This document shows, one piece after another, positions 16,972-25,598 of a stretch of DNA of 64,000 nt. Location of the stretch: contig NZ_FOLP01000008.1 in NCBI RefSeq assembly GCF_900112425.1, positions 124,001-188,000 of the forward strand, in the 5' to 3' direction. The notes below the pieces were generated by a model, which worked only from the letters and a program-made list of their open reading frames with translations, did no database searches and was not told the origin of the DNA. The position numbers were made by a program, and so were the translations under genes. Position 1 is the first letter of the stretch. Each line of letters opens with the position of its first letter. This stretch comes from Variovorax sp. OK212. Its GTDB lineage: Bacteria > Pseudomonadota > Gammaproteobacteria > Burkholderiales > Burkholderiaceae_C.

Positions 16972-18231
16972 TCAACGTGCTGCAAGGTGTGAAAAGCTGC
17001 TTTGTAGGTTTGACGCCGGTGCGGGCGGGTTCACCCCCTTGACGACGCGGGCCTCATGCAGTGCTTCGATCTCCGCGGCGCCGTAGCCGGCCTCGCGCAG
17101 GATCTCTTCCGTGTGCGCGCCGTGCGCCGGCGCCGCCTGGGTGGCGCGGCGCGGCGTGTCGCACAGTTCGTAGGGCAGGCCGAAGCTGGCGTAGCCCGGG
17201 ACGTCGCCGTTGGGCGCGGCCTCGATGACCATGCGGCTGGCGCGGAAGTCGGCGCCCGCCAGCGCGTCGGCGTAGCTGCGCACCACGCCCACCACGATGC
17301 TGTGGCGCGTGAGCAGGTCCACGCATTCGCCGGTGCCGTAGTGCGCGAGCCGCTCGCTCACGGCCGCCTTCATGGCCGGGCGGTGCTGCACGCGCAGCTC
17401 GTTGGTGAGAAAGCGCGGGTCCGCAGCCAGCGCGGGGCAGCCGATGGTCTCGCACAGCCGCACCCAGTGCGCCTGCACGTAGGCCGAGATCACGACCATG
17501 CCGTCGCGCGTGTGAAAGATGTCGGCCGCCGGCGCGTTCATCGGCTGGCCGTCGCCGCTGCGCGTGGGCTCCACGCCGCGCACCAGGTAGTCGCTCCAGT
17601 TGGCCAGCTGCAGGTTCAGCGCCACCTCCAGCAGCGACACGCGGATGGTCTCGCCGTGCCCCGTGCGCTCGCGGCGGAACAGCGCGGCCAGGATGGCCTG
17701 CGTCGCCACCTGCACGGTGGCCGTGTCGATGATGGTGGCGCCCACCTTCTGCGGCAGGCCCTGCGGCTCGCCGGTCATGGACATGAGGCCGCTCTCGGCC
17801 TGCGCCGCGATGTCGTAGCCGGGCCGGTCGCGCGAGGGCGCGTCCGCCGGGAAGCCGCTGATCGACACGTGAACGAGCCCCGGGTGCGCCGCGCGCAGTG
17901 CCTGCGCGCCCAGGCCCAGCGCGTCGGCGGCGCCCGGGCGCAGGTTCTGCACGACCACGTCGGCGCCGGCGATCAGCCGGCGCGCGACCTCCAGGCCGCG
18001 CGGCTGGCGCAGGTCGAGCGCAATCGACTTCTTGCTGCGGTTGTAGGCGCGCAGCATCGCGTGGCCGAAGTGGCCCGTGTGGCGCGACATGTCGCCTTCC
18101 ATCGATTCGATCTTCAGCATCTCGGCGCCGAGATCGCCCAGCGACATCGCCGTGCCGGGGCCCGCGATGTAGTTGCCGAGCTCGACGACGCGGATGCCCT
18201 GCAGGGGCGGGGGAGCGGTGGGTTGGGTCAT
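16972..18231 (-). CDS. CaiB/BaiF-family (class III) CoA-transferase
   Basis: Transfers CoA between an acyl-CoA donor and a carboxylic acid. The catalytic Asp is D140 in RPGYDIAAQAESGLMS; the N-terminal VVELGNYIAGPGTAMSLGDLGAEMLKIE-type region (residues 15-42) and RYNRSKKSIALDL-like CoA site are intact. 419 residues from the ATG at 18231. The last ~20 residues after HEARVV are unlike the usual family end and overlap a possible operator for the downstream Bug gene. Divergent from an SMP-30 lactonase gene; the three genes probably handle one substrate. Confidence 0.9.
   Translation of the reverse strand: MTQPTAPPPLQGIRVVELGNYIAGPGTAMSLGDLGAEMLKIESMEGDMSRHTGHFGHAMLRAYNRSKKSIALDLRQPRGLEVARRLIAGADVVVQNLRPGAADALGLGAQALRAAHPGLVHVSISGFPADAPSRDRPGYDIAAQAESGLMSMTGEPQGLPQKVGATIIDTATVQVATQAILAALFRRERTGHGETIRVSLLEVALNLQLANWSDYLVRGVEPTRSGDGQPMNAPAADIFHTRDGMVVISAYVQAHWVRLCETIGCPALAADPRFLTNELRVQHRPAMKAAVSERLAHYGTGECVDLLTRHSIVVGVVRSYADALAGADFRASRMVIEAAPNGDVPGYASFGLPYELCDTPRRATQAAPAHGAHTEEILREAGYGAAEIEALHEARVVKGVNPPAPASNLQSSFSHLAAR
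16993..17004. promoter_or_regulatory. Shared 12-bp motif, copy 1
   Basis: AAAGCTGCTTTG, 98 bp upstream of the Bug start and inside the 3' end of the CoA-transferase gene. An identical 12-mer lies between the CoA-transferase and SMP-30 genes at 18280. See the finding on a local regulon. Confidence 0.4.
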
Positions 18232-18268
18232 CGGCCGGACTCTAGGAGCGCGCGGGCGCCATGGGAAA

Positions 18269-18301
18269 GCACGATGCGCAAAGCTGCTTTGCACGATGCG
18301 C
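18269..18301. promoter_or_regulatory. Composite operator: palindrome between direct repeats
   Basis: The palindrome GCAAAGCTGCTTTGC (18278-18292, single central base) is flanked by two exact 11-bp direct repeats GCACGATGCGC (18269-18279 and 18291-18301), 22 bp apart, i.e. two helical turns. It sits in the 108-bp gap between the divergent CoA-transferase and SMP-30 genes, so one regulator could control both. The LysR product encoded at 19269-20180 is the nearest candidate. Confidence 0.55.
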
Positions 18302-18339
18302 CACCGGCCGCGCGCCGTCTGTCGCCACACTGCGGTCCC

Positions 18340-19242
18340 ATGGACGCATGGACTGTTCGAGAGCTCGGCACGACCCGGGATTTGCTGGGCGAAAGCCCCT
18401 GCTGGGACGCGCGCGCTGCGGGTGCCGCGGGCACCGTGGGCGCGGTCTGCTGGATCGATTCGCTCGCCGGCACGCTGTACCGCCACTGGCCGGACACCGG
18501 GGAATCGGAGCGACACAGCCTGCCCGCCCCCGTCGGATCGATCGCGCTGTGCGCGAGCGACGCGGTGCTGGTGGCGCTGAAGCACGGCTTCGCGCGCTAC
18601 GACCTGGGCACGCGCACGCTGCGGACGCTTGCGTCCATCGACACCGACCACCCGGACGTGCGCCTCAACGATGGCAAGTGCGACCCGTGGGGCAACTTCG
18701 TGGCGGGCACATTGCATGTGCACCGCCAGCCCGGCGAGCCCATCGGCGGCGGGCTGTACCGCTTGCGGCCCGGCGGCGAGGTCGAGCTGCTGGCGCAAGG
18801 CTTCTCGCTGACCAACGGCCCCTGCTTCAGCCCGGACGGCCGGACCTTCTACGTGGCCGACAGCCCGCTGCGCACGATCTGGGCCTACGACTACTCACCC
18901 ACGGGGCCGCTCGCCAACAAGCGCGCCTTCGCGCAGACCGAAAGCTTCGCCTCCGGCCCCGACGGCGCGACCGTGGACGCCGAGGGCTTCGTGTGGAGCG
19001 TGCTGCCGCGCGTCGGCAAGATGGCGCGCTTCGCGCCCGACGGCCGCGTGGAACGGGTCATCGCGCTGCCCGCCACGCACCCGACCAGCCTGTGTTTCGG
19101 CGGGGCGCAGCTCGACAAAGCCTTCGTCACCTCGCTCTCGAAAAGCACGAACCTCTCGGGCGACCGCCCGCAGGACGGCGCGTTGTTCGAGCTGAGCGGC
19201 TTGCCCGCGCCCGGGCTGCCGCCGCACCGCTTCGGCGGCTGA
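18340..19242 (+). CDS. SMP-30/gluconolactonase/LRE family lactonase
   Basis: Six-bladed beta-propeller lactonase; hydrolyses a sugar or other lactone with a divalent metal. LGESPCWD places the metal-ligand Glu at about residue 18; RLNDGKCDPWGNFVAGT and LTNGPCFSPDG give the Asn/Asp region, all conserved. 300 residues from the ATG at 18340. An upstream in-frame methionine exists but would intrude on the operator-like region. Divergent from the CoA-transferase; convergent with a LysR gene (26 bp between stops). Confidence 0.88.
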   Translation: MDAWTVRELGTTRDLLGESPCWDARAAGAAGTVGAVCWIDSLAGTLYRHWPDTGESERHSLPAPVGSIALCASDAVLVALKHGFARYDLGTRTLRTLASIDTDHPDVRLNDGKCDPWGNFVAGTLHVHRQPGEPIGGGLYRLRPGGEVELLAQGFSLTNGPCFSPDGRTFYVADSPLRTIWAYDYSPTGPLANKRAFAQTESFASGPDGATVDAEGFVWSVLPRVGKMARFAPDGRVERVIALPATHPTSLCFGGAQLDKAFVTSLSKSTNLSGDRPQDGALFELSGLPAPGLPPHRFGG

Positions 19243-19268
19243 AGCGCTCCTTCAGGCTTTCCAGGGCC

Positions 19269-20180
19269 TCAGGCGCTGTCGTTCTCGCGCAGCGCCTCGG
19301 CCATGAAGTCGACGAAGGCGCGCACCTTCAGCGGCAGCGTGCGGCTCTGGCGGAACACCGCGTAGACGCCGTTCGAAAACGCGCGCACCGCAAAGCGGTA
19401 CTCGGGCAGCAGCCGCACCAGCGTGCCGTCCTGGATGCCGCTGCGCACCGTGGGCTCCGACAGCAGCGCAATGCCCATGCCGCCGATGGCTGCCAGCCGC
19501 AGCAGCTCGCCGTTGTTGGAGTTCAGCACGCCCTGGATCGCCAGCTCCTGCTGCACGCCCTGCTCGTCGATGTACTTCCACGTGACCGCCTCGTGCTCGC
19601 GCTTGTAGGTGAGGCAGCGCACCTGCATCAGGTCGTTCGGGTGCCGGATGCGCTTGTGCACGTTCATGAAGGCGGGGCTCGCCACCAGCACCTCGTCGCT
19701 GCTGAGCAGCCGCTTGATGACGAAGTTCGAGTCGTTCGACTCGCCGGTGCGGATGTCGATGTCGAAGTTCTGCTCCACCAGGTTCACAGGGTGCTCCGAC
19801 AGCTCCAGCTCCAGCTGGATGTCGGGGTGGCGCTGCGCGAAGCCCGGCAGCAGCGGCCCGATGACGCGCAGGCCGATCTGCGTGCGCGAGTGGATGCGCA
19901 GGCGCCCTTCGGGCAGCAGCTTCGAGTTGCGGGCCGCTTCCTCGGCCCGCGCCATGGCCTCCAGCACCACCTCGGCGTGCTCCAGGAAGGCCTGGCCGGC
20001 CTCGGTGACCTTCAGGTTGCGGCTGGTGCGGTCGACCAGCTGCACGCCGAGTTCTTCTTCCAGCGCGCTGATGCGCCGCGAGATGGTGGCGGGCGACAGG
20101 CTCAGGCTGCGGCCGGCCGCGGAGAGGCTGCCCTTCCTCTGGACGATCACGAAGATCCGCAGCGAATCGAGGGCCTTCAT
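19269..20180 (-). CDS. LysR-family transcriptional regulator
   Basis: 303 residues with an N-terminal HTH (RKGSLSAAGRSLSLSPATISRRI) of the type seen in the CrgA/DmlR subgroup, then an effector domain. ATG at 20180. Divergent from the LLM-monooxygenase operon by 99 bp, so the default target is that operon; it is also close to the SMP-30/CoA-transferase/Bug cluster. Its upstream region holds GCAAAGAAGCTGTGC (20191-20205), loosely similar to the GCAAAGCTGCTTTGC palindrome at 18278. Confidence 0.9.
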   Translation of the reverse strand: MKALDSLRIFVIVQRKGSLSAAGRSLSLSPATISRRISALEEELGVQLVDRTSRNLKVTEAGQAFLEHAEVVLEAMARAEEAARNSKLLPEGRLRIHSRTQIGLRVIGPLLPGFAQRHPDIQLELELSEHPVNLVEQNFDIDIRTGESNDSNFVIKRLLSSDEVLVASPAFMNVHKRIRHPNDLMQVRCLTYKREHEAVTWKYIDEQGVQQELAIQGVLNSNNGELLRLAAIGGMGIALLSEPTVRSGIQDGTLVRLLPEYRFAVRAFSNGVYAVFRQSRTLPLKVRAFVDFMAEALRENDSA

Positions 20181-20279
20181 TTCAATAAGCGCAAAGAAGC
20201 TGTGCGAAGCATGGTGAGCCGGGCGGGTGCCCCGCTCCTACGATCAAAGCACGTAACCAAGCCTACAAGGAGACCAGCG

Positions 20280-21371
20280 ATGGATTTCGGAATCTTCATA
20301 TTGATGCAGCAGCGAAACAAGCACAAGACGTCCCACCAGATCCTGCGCGACGCCGTGGAGCAGACGCGCGTGGCCGACGAGCTGGGCTTCGGTGCCGCGT
20401 GGTACGCCGAGCACCATTTCAGCAACTACGGCCTGTGCTCGTCGCCGCTGACCATGATCGCGCATTGCGCCGCGGTCACCCGCAACATCCGGCTGGGAAC
20501 CGGCATTGTCGTCGCACCGCTGTACCAGCCCGCGCGCCTCATCGCCGACGTGGCCATGGTCGACCAGCTGTCCAACGGCCGGCTCAACCTGGGCATCGGC
20601 TCGGGCTACCAGCATTTCGAATTCGAGCGCTTCGGTGTCTCGCTGGACACCGCCAAGGCACGCACGCTGGAAATGCTCGACATGCTCGAGCTGGGCCTGA
20701 AGCAGCCCAAGTTCAGCTACGACGGCGAGTTCTACCAGCAGCCCATGAGCGCCATCAGCCAGCGCGCGGTGCAGCAGCCGATGCCGCCCATGTGGATCAC
20801 CAGCGTCGACCCGACCTTCGTGACGCGCGCGGTGCGCGGCGGCCACCACGTGTTCGTCTCGGGCGGCGACGGCGGCGTGGAAAAGCTGCGCCAGACCCGC
20901 AACCTGATCGACAAGGTCGCGCTCGCCGAAGGCAAGGACCCGGCCCAGATCAAGGTCGGCGTGCTGCGCGCGGCCTACGCCAGCGACAACAAGGACGAGG
21001 TGGAGCGCTACCTCGACTGCGCCCGCTTCCAGCGCCGCATTGCCGTGAGCCTGAAGCGCCGCACCGCGCAGGTGGCCGACGACTACCAGGTCGAGGAGAA
21101 CACGGTCGAAGGCGAATCCAGCCTCGAGGAAATGCGCGCCAACCTGCCGGTGGGCTCGGTGGACCAGGTGATCGAGCGCGTGGTGAAGGAAATCCGCACG
21201 CTCAAGCCCTGCCACTACGCGTTCCAGACGCAGATGGGCGACTTCGACCACCCGACCATGCTGCGCCAGCTGGAGCTGTGGGCCAAGGTGATCATGCCCG
21301 CCGTGCAGCGCGAGATTGCCAACGACCCGCCGCACGTGGCGCAGGTCCAGCCCGAACTCGCCGCGGCCTGA
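20280..21371 (+). CDS. LLM-class flavin-dependent monooxygenase
   Basis: Luciferase-like (bacterial luciferase fold) oxygenase, 363 residues, cytoplasmic. Family landmarks are GFGAAWYAEHHFSNYGL, RLGTGIVVAPLYQPARLIADVAMVDQLSNGRLNLGIGSGYQ-type text at about residues 77-117, and SVDQVIERV near the C-terminus. Such enzymes use reduced FMN (or F420) and O2. ATG at 20280 preceded by AAGGAG. The next gene encodes a flavin reductase, making a two-component monooxygenase likely. First gene of the 20.3-30.6 kb operon; substrate unknown. Confidence 0.88.
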   Translation: MDFGIFILMQQRNKHKTSHQILRDAVEQTRVADELGFGAAWYAEHHFSNYGLCSSPLTMIAHCAAVTRNIRLGTGIVVAPLYQPARLIADVAMVDQLSNGRLNLGIGSGYQHFEFERFGVSLDTAKARTLEMLDMLELGLKQPKFSYDGEFYQQPMSAISQRAVQQPMPPMWITSVDPTFVTRAVRGGHHVFVSGGDGGVEKLRQTRNLIDKVALAEGKDPAQIKVGVLRAAYASDNKDEVERYLDCARFQRRIAVSLKRRTAQVADDYQVEENTVEGESSLEEMRANLPVGSVDQVIERVVKEIRTLKPCHYAFQTQMGDFDHPTMLRQLELWAKVIMPAVQREIANDPPHVAQVQPELAAA

Positions 21372-21409
21372 AGCGGCGCCGGCCCAGTGACTCACCCGAG
21401 GGGAAAGCC

Positions 21410-22393
21410 ATGACCCATGCCGTTTCCGACGTGGCCCGCGACGAGCCCGCCGCGCAGGTCGCACCGATCGAGCCGACGCTGTTTCGCCAGCTGCTCGGCT
21501 GCTTCCCGACCGGCGTGGCCGTCATCACGACGCGCGACGCCGGCGGGCGCCCGGTCGGGCTGACCTGCAACTCGTTCAGCTCGGTGTCGCTGGAGCCACC
21601 GCTGGTGCTGTTCAGCCTGCGCAAGGCCAGCAGCCTGCTGGGCACCTTCCGCGCGGCCGAGGGCTTCGCCATCAACATCCTGTCGCAGCGCCAGGACGCG
21701 CTGTCGGGCCGCTTCGCCTCCAGCAAGATCGCCGACAAGTTCGAGGGCGTGGCCTGGCGCGCCGGCCCGCTGGGCATGCCGGTGATCGACGACTGCCTGG
21801 CCAGCTTCGAGTGCAGCGTGCACGCCTGCCACGAGGCGGGCGACCACCACGTCTTCATCGGCGAGGTGAAGCACATGGGCGGCGGCGGCGCCGACCACGC
21901 GCTGGTGTTCTACAAGGGCGCCTACATGATGCTGGCGGAGTCGCTGCGCACGCTGGTCGTGCAGGGGCGGCTGGGCTCGGCTGACCTGGACGAGGCCTAC
22001 CGCACGCTGTACGGCACGCTGCTGCGCCTGGCCAGCGAGCGCGCCACCGACGCCGAGCTCGACGCGATCGAGATGGCGGTGGACGACATCGAGCGCCACC
22101 AGGGCAGCGACACGCTCGCGCAACGCATCGAGTCGGCCAGCCGCTTCTTCTGCGCCATTGCCGACGCGGGCCACAACGAGGCCCTGACGCTCATGGCGCA
22201 GACCATGACCACCATCCTGCGCGAACGCATGACCCACGTCATTCCCGTGCTGCCGCGCCCCGACCTGTTCCCGCTGCGGCGCGAGGTGGTGCAGTGCCTG
22301 CGCCGGCGCGACGCCGGCGGCGCCGTGGCCGCGCTGGACGAGCTGATCACCAAGCTGCGCAAGGACGCACCCGTGCAGGCCGCGGCCGCCTAG
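21410..22393 (+). CDS. Flavin reductase fused to an FCD ligand-binding domain
   Basis: Residues 21-175 form a flavin reductase-like FMN-binding split barrel (FPTGVAVITTRDAGG, CNSFSSVSLEPPLVLFSL, GRFASSK, HHVFIGEV). Residues about 190-320 are all-helical and match the effector domain of FCD-type GntR regulators (ASRFFCAIADAGHNEALTLM, then LRRRDAGGAVAALDELI), but without any winged helix. One metal-ligand His of that domain appears replaced (RFF for the usual DFH). The likely job is to supply reduced flavin to the LLM oxygenase, perhaps gated by substrate binding to the FCD part. ATG at 21410; the longer frame upstream is out-of-frame LLM sequence. Confidence 0.85.
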   Translation: MTHAVSDVARDEPAAQVAPIEPTLFRQLLGCFPTGVAVITTRDAGGRPVGLTCNSFSSVSLEPPLVLFSLRKASSLLGTFRAAEGFAINILSQRQDALSGRFASSKIADKFEGVAWRAGPLGMPVIDDCLASFECSVHACHEAGDHHVFIGEVKHMGGGGADHALVFYKGAYMMLAESLRTLVVQGRLGSADLDEAYRTLYGTLLRLASERATDAELDAIEMAVDDIERHQGSDTLAQRIESASRFFCAIADAGHNEALTLMAQTMTTILRERMTHVIPVLPRPDLFPLRREVVQCLRRRDAGGAVAALDELITKLRKDAPVQAAAA

Positions 22394-22488
22394 CGACGCC
22401 AGGCCCCCGATGCGCCGCCGCCGGCGGCGCATCGACGAAATCGATGGCGCGGCAAGCGCTGCGCCCGGACCACAGGACAGGAGACAAC

Positions 22489-23697
22489 ATGTCGAACACC
22501 GACACCCCGAACGACACCGGCACCGATGCCGGCGCGCAAGCCGACGCCTACGCCGGCTTTCGCCGCGAGCTGGAAGACTTCGCGCGCAGCGCATGCCCGC
22601 CCGAGATCCGCGCCGTCGTGGCCGCGGGCCAGAAAGTCACCAAGCGCGAGTACCTCGGCTGGCAGCAGATCCTCACCGCCAAGGGCTGGGGCGCGCCCAG
22701 CTGGCCGCGCGAGCACGGCGGCACCGGCTGGGACATCACGCAGCGGCTGGTCTTCGAGGAGGTGATGGCCGAGTCCGACTGCCCGCCGCTGTACCACCAC
22801 GGCCTGGGCCACATCGGCCCGGTGATCATCCGCTTCGGCACGCCCGAGCAGAAGGCGCGCTTCCTGCCGCGCATCCTGGACGGCGCCGACTGGTGGTGCC
22901 AGGGCTACAGCGAGCCGAACTCGGGCTCCGACCTGGCCTCGCTCACCACCAGCGCGCGGCTGGACGGAAACGAGTACGTCATCAACGGCCAGAAGATCTG
23001 GACCTCGCACGCGCACGAAGCCAACATGATCTACATGCTGGTGCGCACCTCGAAAGAGGCCAAGAAGCAGGACGGCATCTCGCTGATCCTGGTGCCCATG
23101 GACACGCCCGGCATCACCGTGCGGCCCATCCACACCATCGACGGCTGGCACCACCTCAACGAGGTGTTTTTCGACGAGGTGCGCGTGCGCGCCGACAACC
23201 TCATCGGCGAAGTCGGCAAGGGCTGGACCTGCGCCAAGTTCCTGCTCGAGCGCGAGCGCCTGCCCCCGGCCAACGTGGCGCGGCTGGAGCTGGTGCGCCG
23301 GCAGGTCACGCGCGTGGTCGAGGAGGCCGCCAAGGCGGCCGCCGGCAAGCGCGACTTCAGCAGCCTGCGCTACCGCCTGCTGCTGGCCGAGGCCGACGTG
23401 AAGGGCGCGCGCGTGCTGCTCGCCAACGCCACCGACGACCTGAAGAACCAGCGCCCGCTGGGCGTGCAGCCGTCGGTCATCAAGCTGATGTGCAGCGACG
23501 TGGCGCAGCGCCTGACCACCATCGCGCTCGACGCGGTGGGGCCCGATGCGGCGCACCGCTTCCTGGTCGACCAGGGAGAGGGTGAGCCGGGCGCCGCCTG
23601 GGTGCAGAACTACCTGTTCACCCGCGCCCGCACCATCGCCGGCGGTACGTCGGAAGTGCAGCGCACCGTCGTTGCCAATGAATTGCTGGGAGCCTGA
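22489..23697 (+). CDS. Acyl-CoA dehydrogenase (subunit 1 of a probable pair)
   Basis: FAD-dependent acyl-CoA dehydrogenase of 402 residues. CQGYSEPNSGSDLAS is the FAD/substrate loop, YVINGQKIWTSHAH the central beta domain, and RTIAGGTSEVQRTVVANELLG the C-terminal FAD site. The last motif has AGGTSE where SCAD/MCAD enzymes have the catalytic YEGTSQ, a trait of the FadE26/ChsE-like group that forms heteromeric enzymes. ATG at 22489 after AGGAG. The following gene is a second, more divergent family member 3 bp downstream, fitting an alpha-beta pair. Confidence 0.9.
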   Translation: MSNTDTPNDTGTDAGAQADAYAGFRRELEDFARSACPPEIRAVVAAGQKVTKREYLGWQQILTAKGWGAPSWPREHGGTGWDITQRLVFEEVMAESDCPPLYHHGLGHIGPVIIRFGTPEQKARFLPRILDGADWWCQGYSEPNSGSDLASLTTSARLDGNEYVINGQKIWTSHAHEANMIYMLVRTSKEAKKQDGISLILVPMDTPGITVRPIHTIDGWHHLNEVFFDEVRVRADNLIGEVGKGWTCAKFLLERERLPPANVARLELVRRQVTRVVEEAAKAAAGKRDFSSLRYRLLLAEADVKGARVLLANATDDLKNQRPLGVQPSVIKLMCSDVAQRLTTIALDAVGPDAAHRFLVDQGEGEPGAAWVQNYLFTRARTIAGGTSEVQRTVVANELLGA

Positions 23698-23700
23698 AAA

Positions 23701-24837
23701 GTGTCGATGTCATTCACCCCCCTGTTTCCCGGCATGCTGCTGGACGCCGCCGCGCGCTTCGCGCAGGACAACGAGAACACCAAGGACTTCGCCGGCACCG
23801 ACCCCGTGCGCGAGATGGGCTGGACCTGCACGCTGGTGCCCGAAGCGGCCGGCGGCGTCGGCGGCACGCTGGGCGACCTGGCCTCCATCGTCGTCGGGCT
23901 GGCCGCGCACGGCGTGCACCTGCCCGTGGTGGAAACCTGCGCGGTCGCGCCGCTGCTGCTGCAGGCGGCTGGCGCCGACATTTCCGCGCGCTGGCTCGAG
24001 GCGGTGTGCGAAGGCAGCGCGAAGATCGCGCCGCTGACGGCGCTCTCGGCCTCGCTGGACGACATCGCCGTCACGGCGAAGCAGCTGGACATCGGCTACG
24101 CCTTCACCGGCGAGGTGAAGGGCGTGGACGTGTCGCTCGCGGCCACGCACTACATCGTGCCCGCCGTGCTGCAGGGCAGCGATGAAACGGCGCTGTTCCT
24201 GGTCGACCTCGAGCACATGCCCGCGCCCGCGGCCACCTACCGCACGATGGAAGGCCGGCGCAGCGCCGACTTCAGGCTCGACGGCGTCACGGTGCCGGCG
24301 GTGGCCTGCATCGCACGCGGCGCCGCGGCCGACGCGGCCATCGAACAGGCCGACAACGCCGCGCTGCTGCTCACCGCGGCCGACACCGTGGCCGCGCTCA
24401 CCACGCTGATCGAGCAGACCGTGAAGCACCTGCAGGAGCGCCGCCAGTTCGGCGTGGCGCTGGCGTCGTTCCAGGTGCTGCGGCACCGCACGGCGGACAT
24501 GTACGTGCGCTACCTCTGCGCCAAGGGCCTGATGCTGCATGCGTTCCAGGAGCACGAGCGGGGTGCCGCCAACCTGCGCCGCACGTTGCGCCTGATGAAG
24601 GTCGCGCTGGCCGAGACGGCTCGGCTGTGCGCCGAAGGCGCCATCCAGATGCACGGCGGCATGGGCGTCAGCGAAGAGGTGCTGGCCACCCGCATGGCGC
24701 AGCGCCTGCTGGCCTCCGAGTTCCGCTACGGCGACCGCATGACGCATGCGTCGCGCCTGCTCTATTCCCCCGCCGAAGCGGCCGTTGCGCAGGCAACCGC
24801 TGGCGGCATGTCCCCCGTCTCCAGGAGTTCGTCATGA
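23701..24837 (+). CDS. Acyl-CoA dehydrogenase (subunit 2 of a probable pair)
   Basis: 378-residue acyl-CoA dehydrogenase homologue. The C-terminal helical domain is clear (ERRQFGVALASFQVLRHRTADMYV, GAIQMHGGMGVSEEVLATRM), but the FAD-loop motifs of the middle domain are degenerate and there is no EGT-type catalytic motif. This pattern matches the accessory subunit of alpha2-beta2 dehydrogenases. GTG start at 23701 with GGGAG spaced 8 nt upstream; the ATG two codons later is an alternative. Overlaps the hydratase start by 4 bp. Confidence 0.87.
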   Translation: MSMSFTPLFPGMLLDAAARFAQDNENTKDFAGTDPVREMGWTCTLVPEAAGGVGGTLGDLASIVVGLAAHGVHLPVVETCAVAPLLLQAAGADISARWLEAVCEGSAKIAPLTALSASLDDIAVTAKQLDIGYAFTGEVKGVDVSLAATHYIVPAVLQGSDETALFLVDLEHMPAPAATYRTMEGRRSADFRLDGVTVPAVACIARGAAADAAIEQADNAALLLTAADTVAALTTLIEQTVKHLQERRQFGVALASFQVLRHRTADMYVRYLCAKGLMLHAFQEHERGAANLRRTLRLMKVALAETARLCAEGAIQMHGGMGVSEEVLATRMAQRLLASEFRYGDRMTHASRLLYSPAEAAVAQATAGGMSPVSRSSS

Positions 24838-25595
24838 GCGTCAGTCTTGAAGTTTCCGAGTTCGTCGCCGTCGTGCGGCTGGACAAGCCGCCCGTCAACG
24901 CCCTGAGCCGCGAGACCCGCCATCGCCTGATCCAGGTGTTCGACGAGGTCTCCGAGCGCGACGACATCCGCGTGGCCATCCTCACCGGCACCGGCAAGTT
25001 CTTCTGTTCCGGCGCCGACCTGAAGGACCGCCCCTCGGCCGACAAGCCCGGCGACTTCCTGGACCACAACCGCTGGACCCGCGAGACCGGCAACGCCATC
25101 CGCGAGTGCGCCAAGCCCGTCATCGCGGCCGTCAACGGCCCGGCGCTGGGCGCGGGCTTCGGCCTGATGGCCGCGTGCGACATCTTCCTGGCGTCCGACG
25201 ATGCGAGCTTCGCCATGCCGGAGATCAACGTGGGCCTGGCCGGCGGCGTCTCGATGCTGCGGACCATGTTCGGGCGCTCGTTCACGCGCCACATGTTCTT
25301 CACCGGCATGCGCGTGCCGGCCGCCGAGCTGTACCGCCGCGGCGTGCTCGACGAGGTGGTGCCCGCGGACGAGCTCATGCCCACCGCCCTGCGCCTCGCG
25401 CAGGAGATGGCTTCCAAGAGCCCGATTGCGCTGGCCTATGCCAAGCAGGCCGCCAACATGATGGACGTGATGCCGCAGCGCGACGGCTACCGCTTCGAGC
25501 AGAACATCACCATGGCGCTGTCGCGCACCGAGGACGCCAAGGAAGCGCGCCAGGCCTTCCTGGAAAAGCGCCCGCCCGTGTTCAAGGGGCGCTGA
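24834..25595 (+). CDS. Enoyl-CoA hydratase/isomerase family protein
   Basis: Crotonase-fold protein, 253 residues. The oxyanion-hole segments FFCSGADLKDRP and NGPALGAGFGLMAACDI are intact, followed by MPEINVGLAGGVSMLRTMFG where hydratases place a catalytic Glu. The Leu/Ala-Gly-Gly variation in that second segment leaves hydratase, isomerase or C-C hydrolase activity open. ATG at 24834 overlaps the dehydrogenase stop (ATGA). Presumably acts on the enoyl-CoA made by the two-subunit dehydrogenase just upstream. Confidence 0.88.
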   Translation: MSVSLEVSEFVAVVRLDKPPVNALSRETRHRLIQVFDEVSERDDIRVAILTGTGKFFCSGADLKDRPSADKPGDFLDHNRWTRETGNAIRECAKPVIAAVNGPALGAGFGLMAACDIFLASDDASFAMPEINVGLAGGVSMLRTMFGRSFTRHMFFTGMRVPAAELYRRGVLDEVVPADELMPTALRLAQEMASKSPIALAYAKQAANMMDVMPQRDGYRFEQNITMALSRTEDAKEARQAFLEKRPPVFKGR

Positions 25596-25598
25596 GCG

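Noticed and set aside
18261..20279. Long plus-strand frame running into the LLM oxygenase
   Set aside because: Only the part from 20280 has protein-like composition, a ribosome site and family motifs; upstream it is out of frame with SMP-30 and antisense to LysR.
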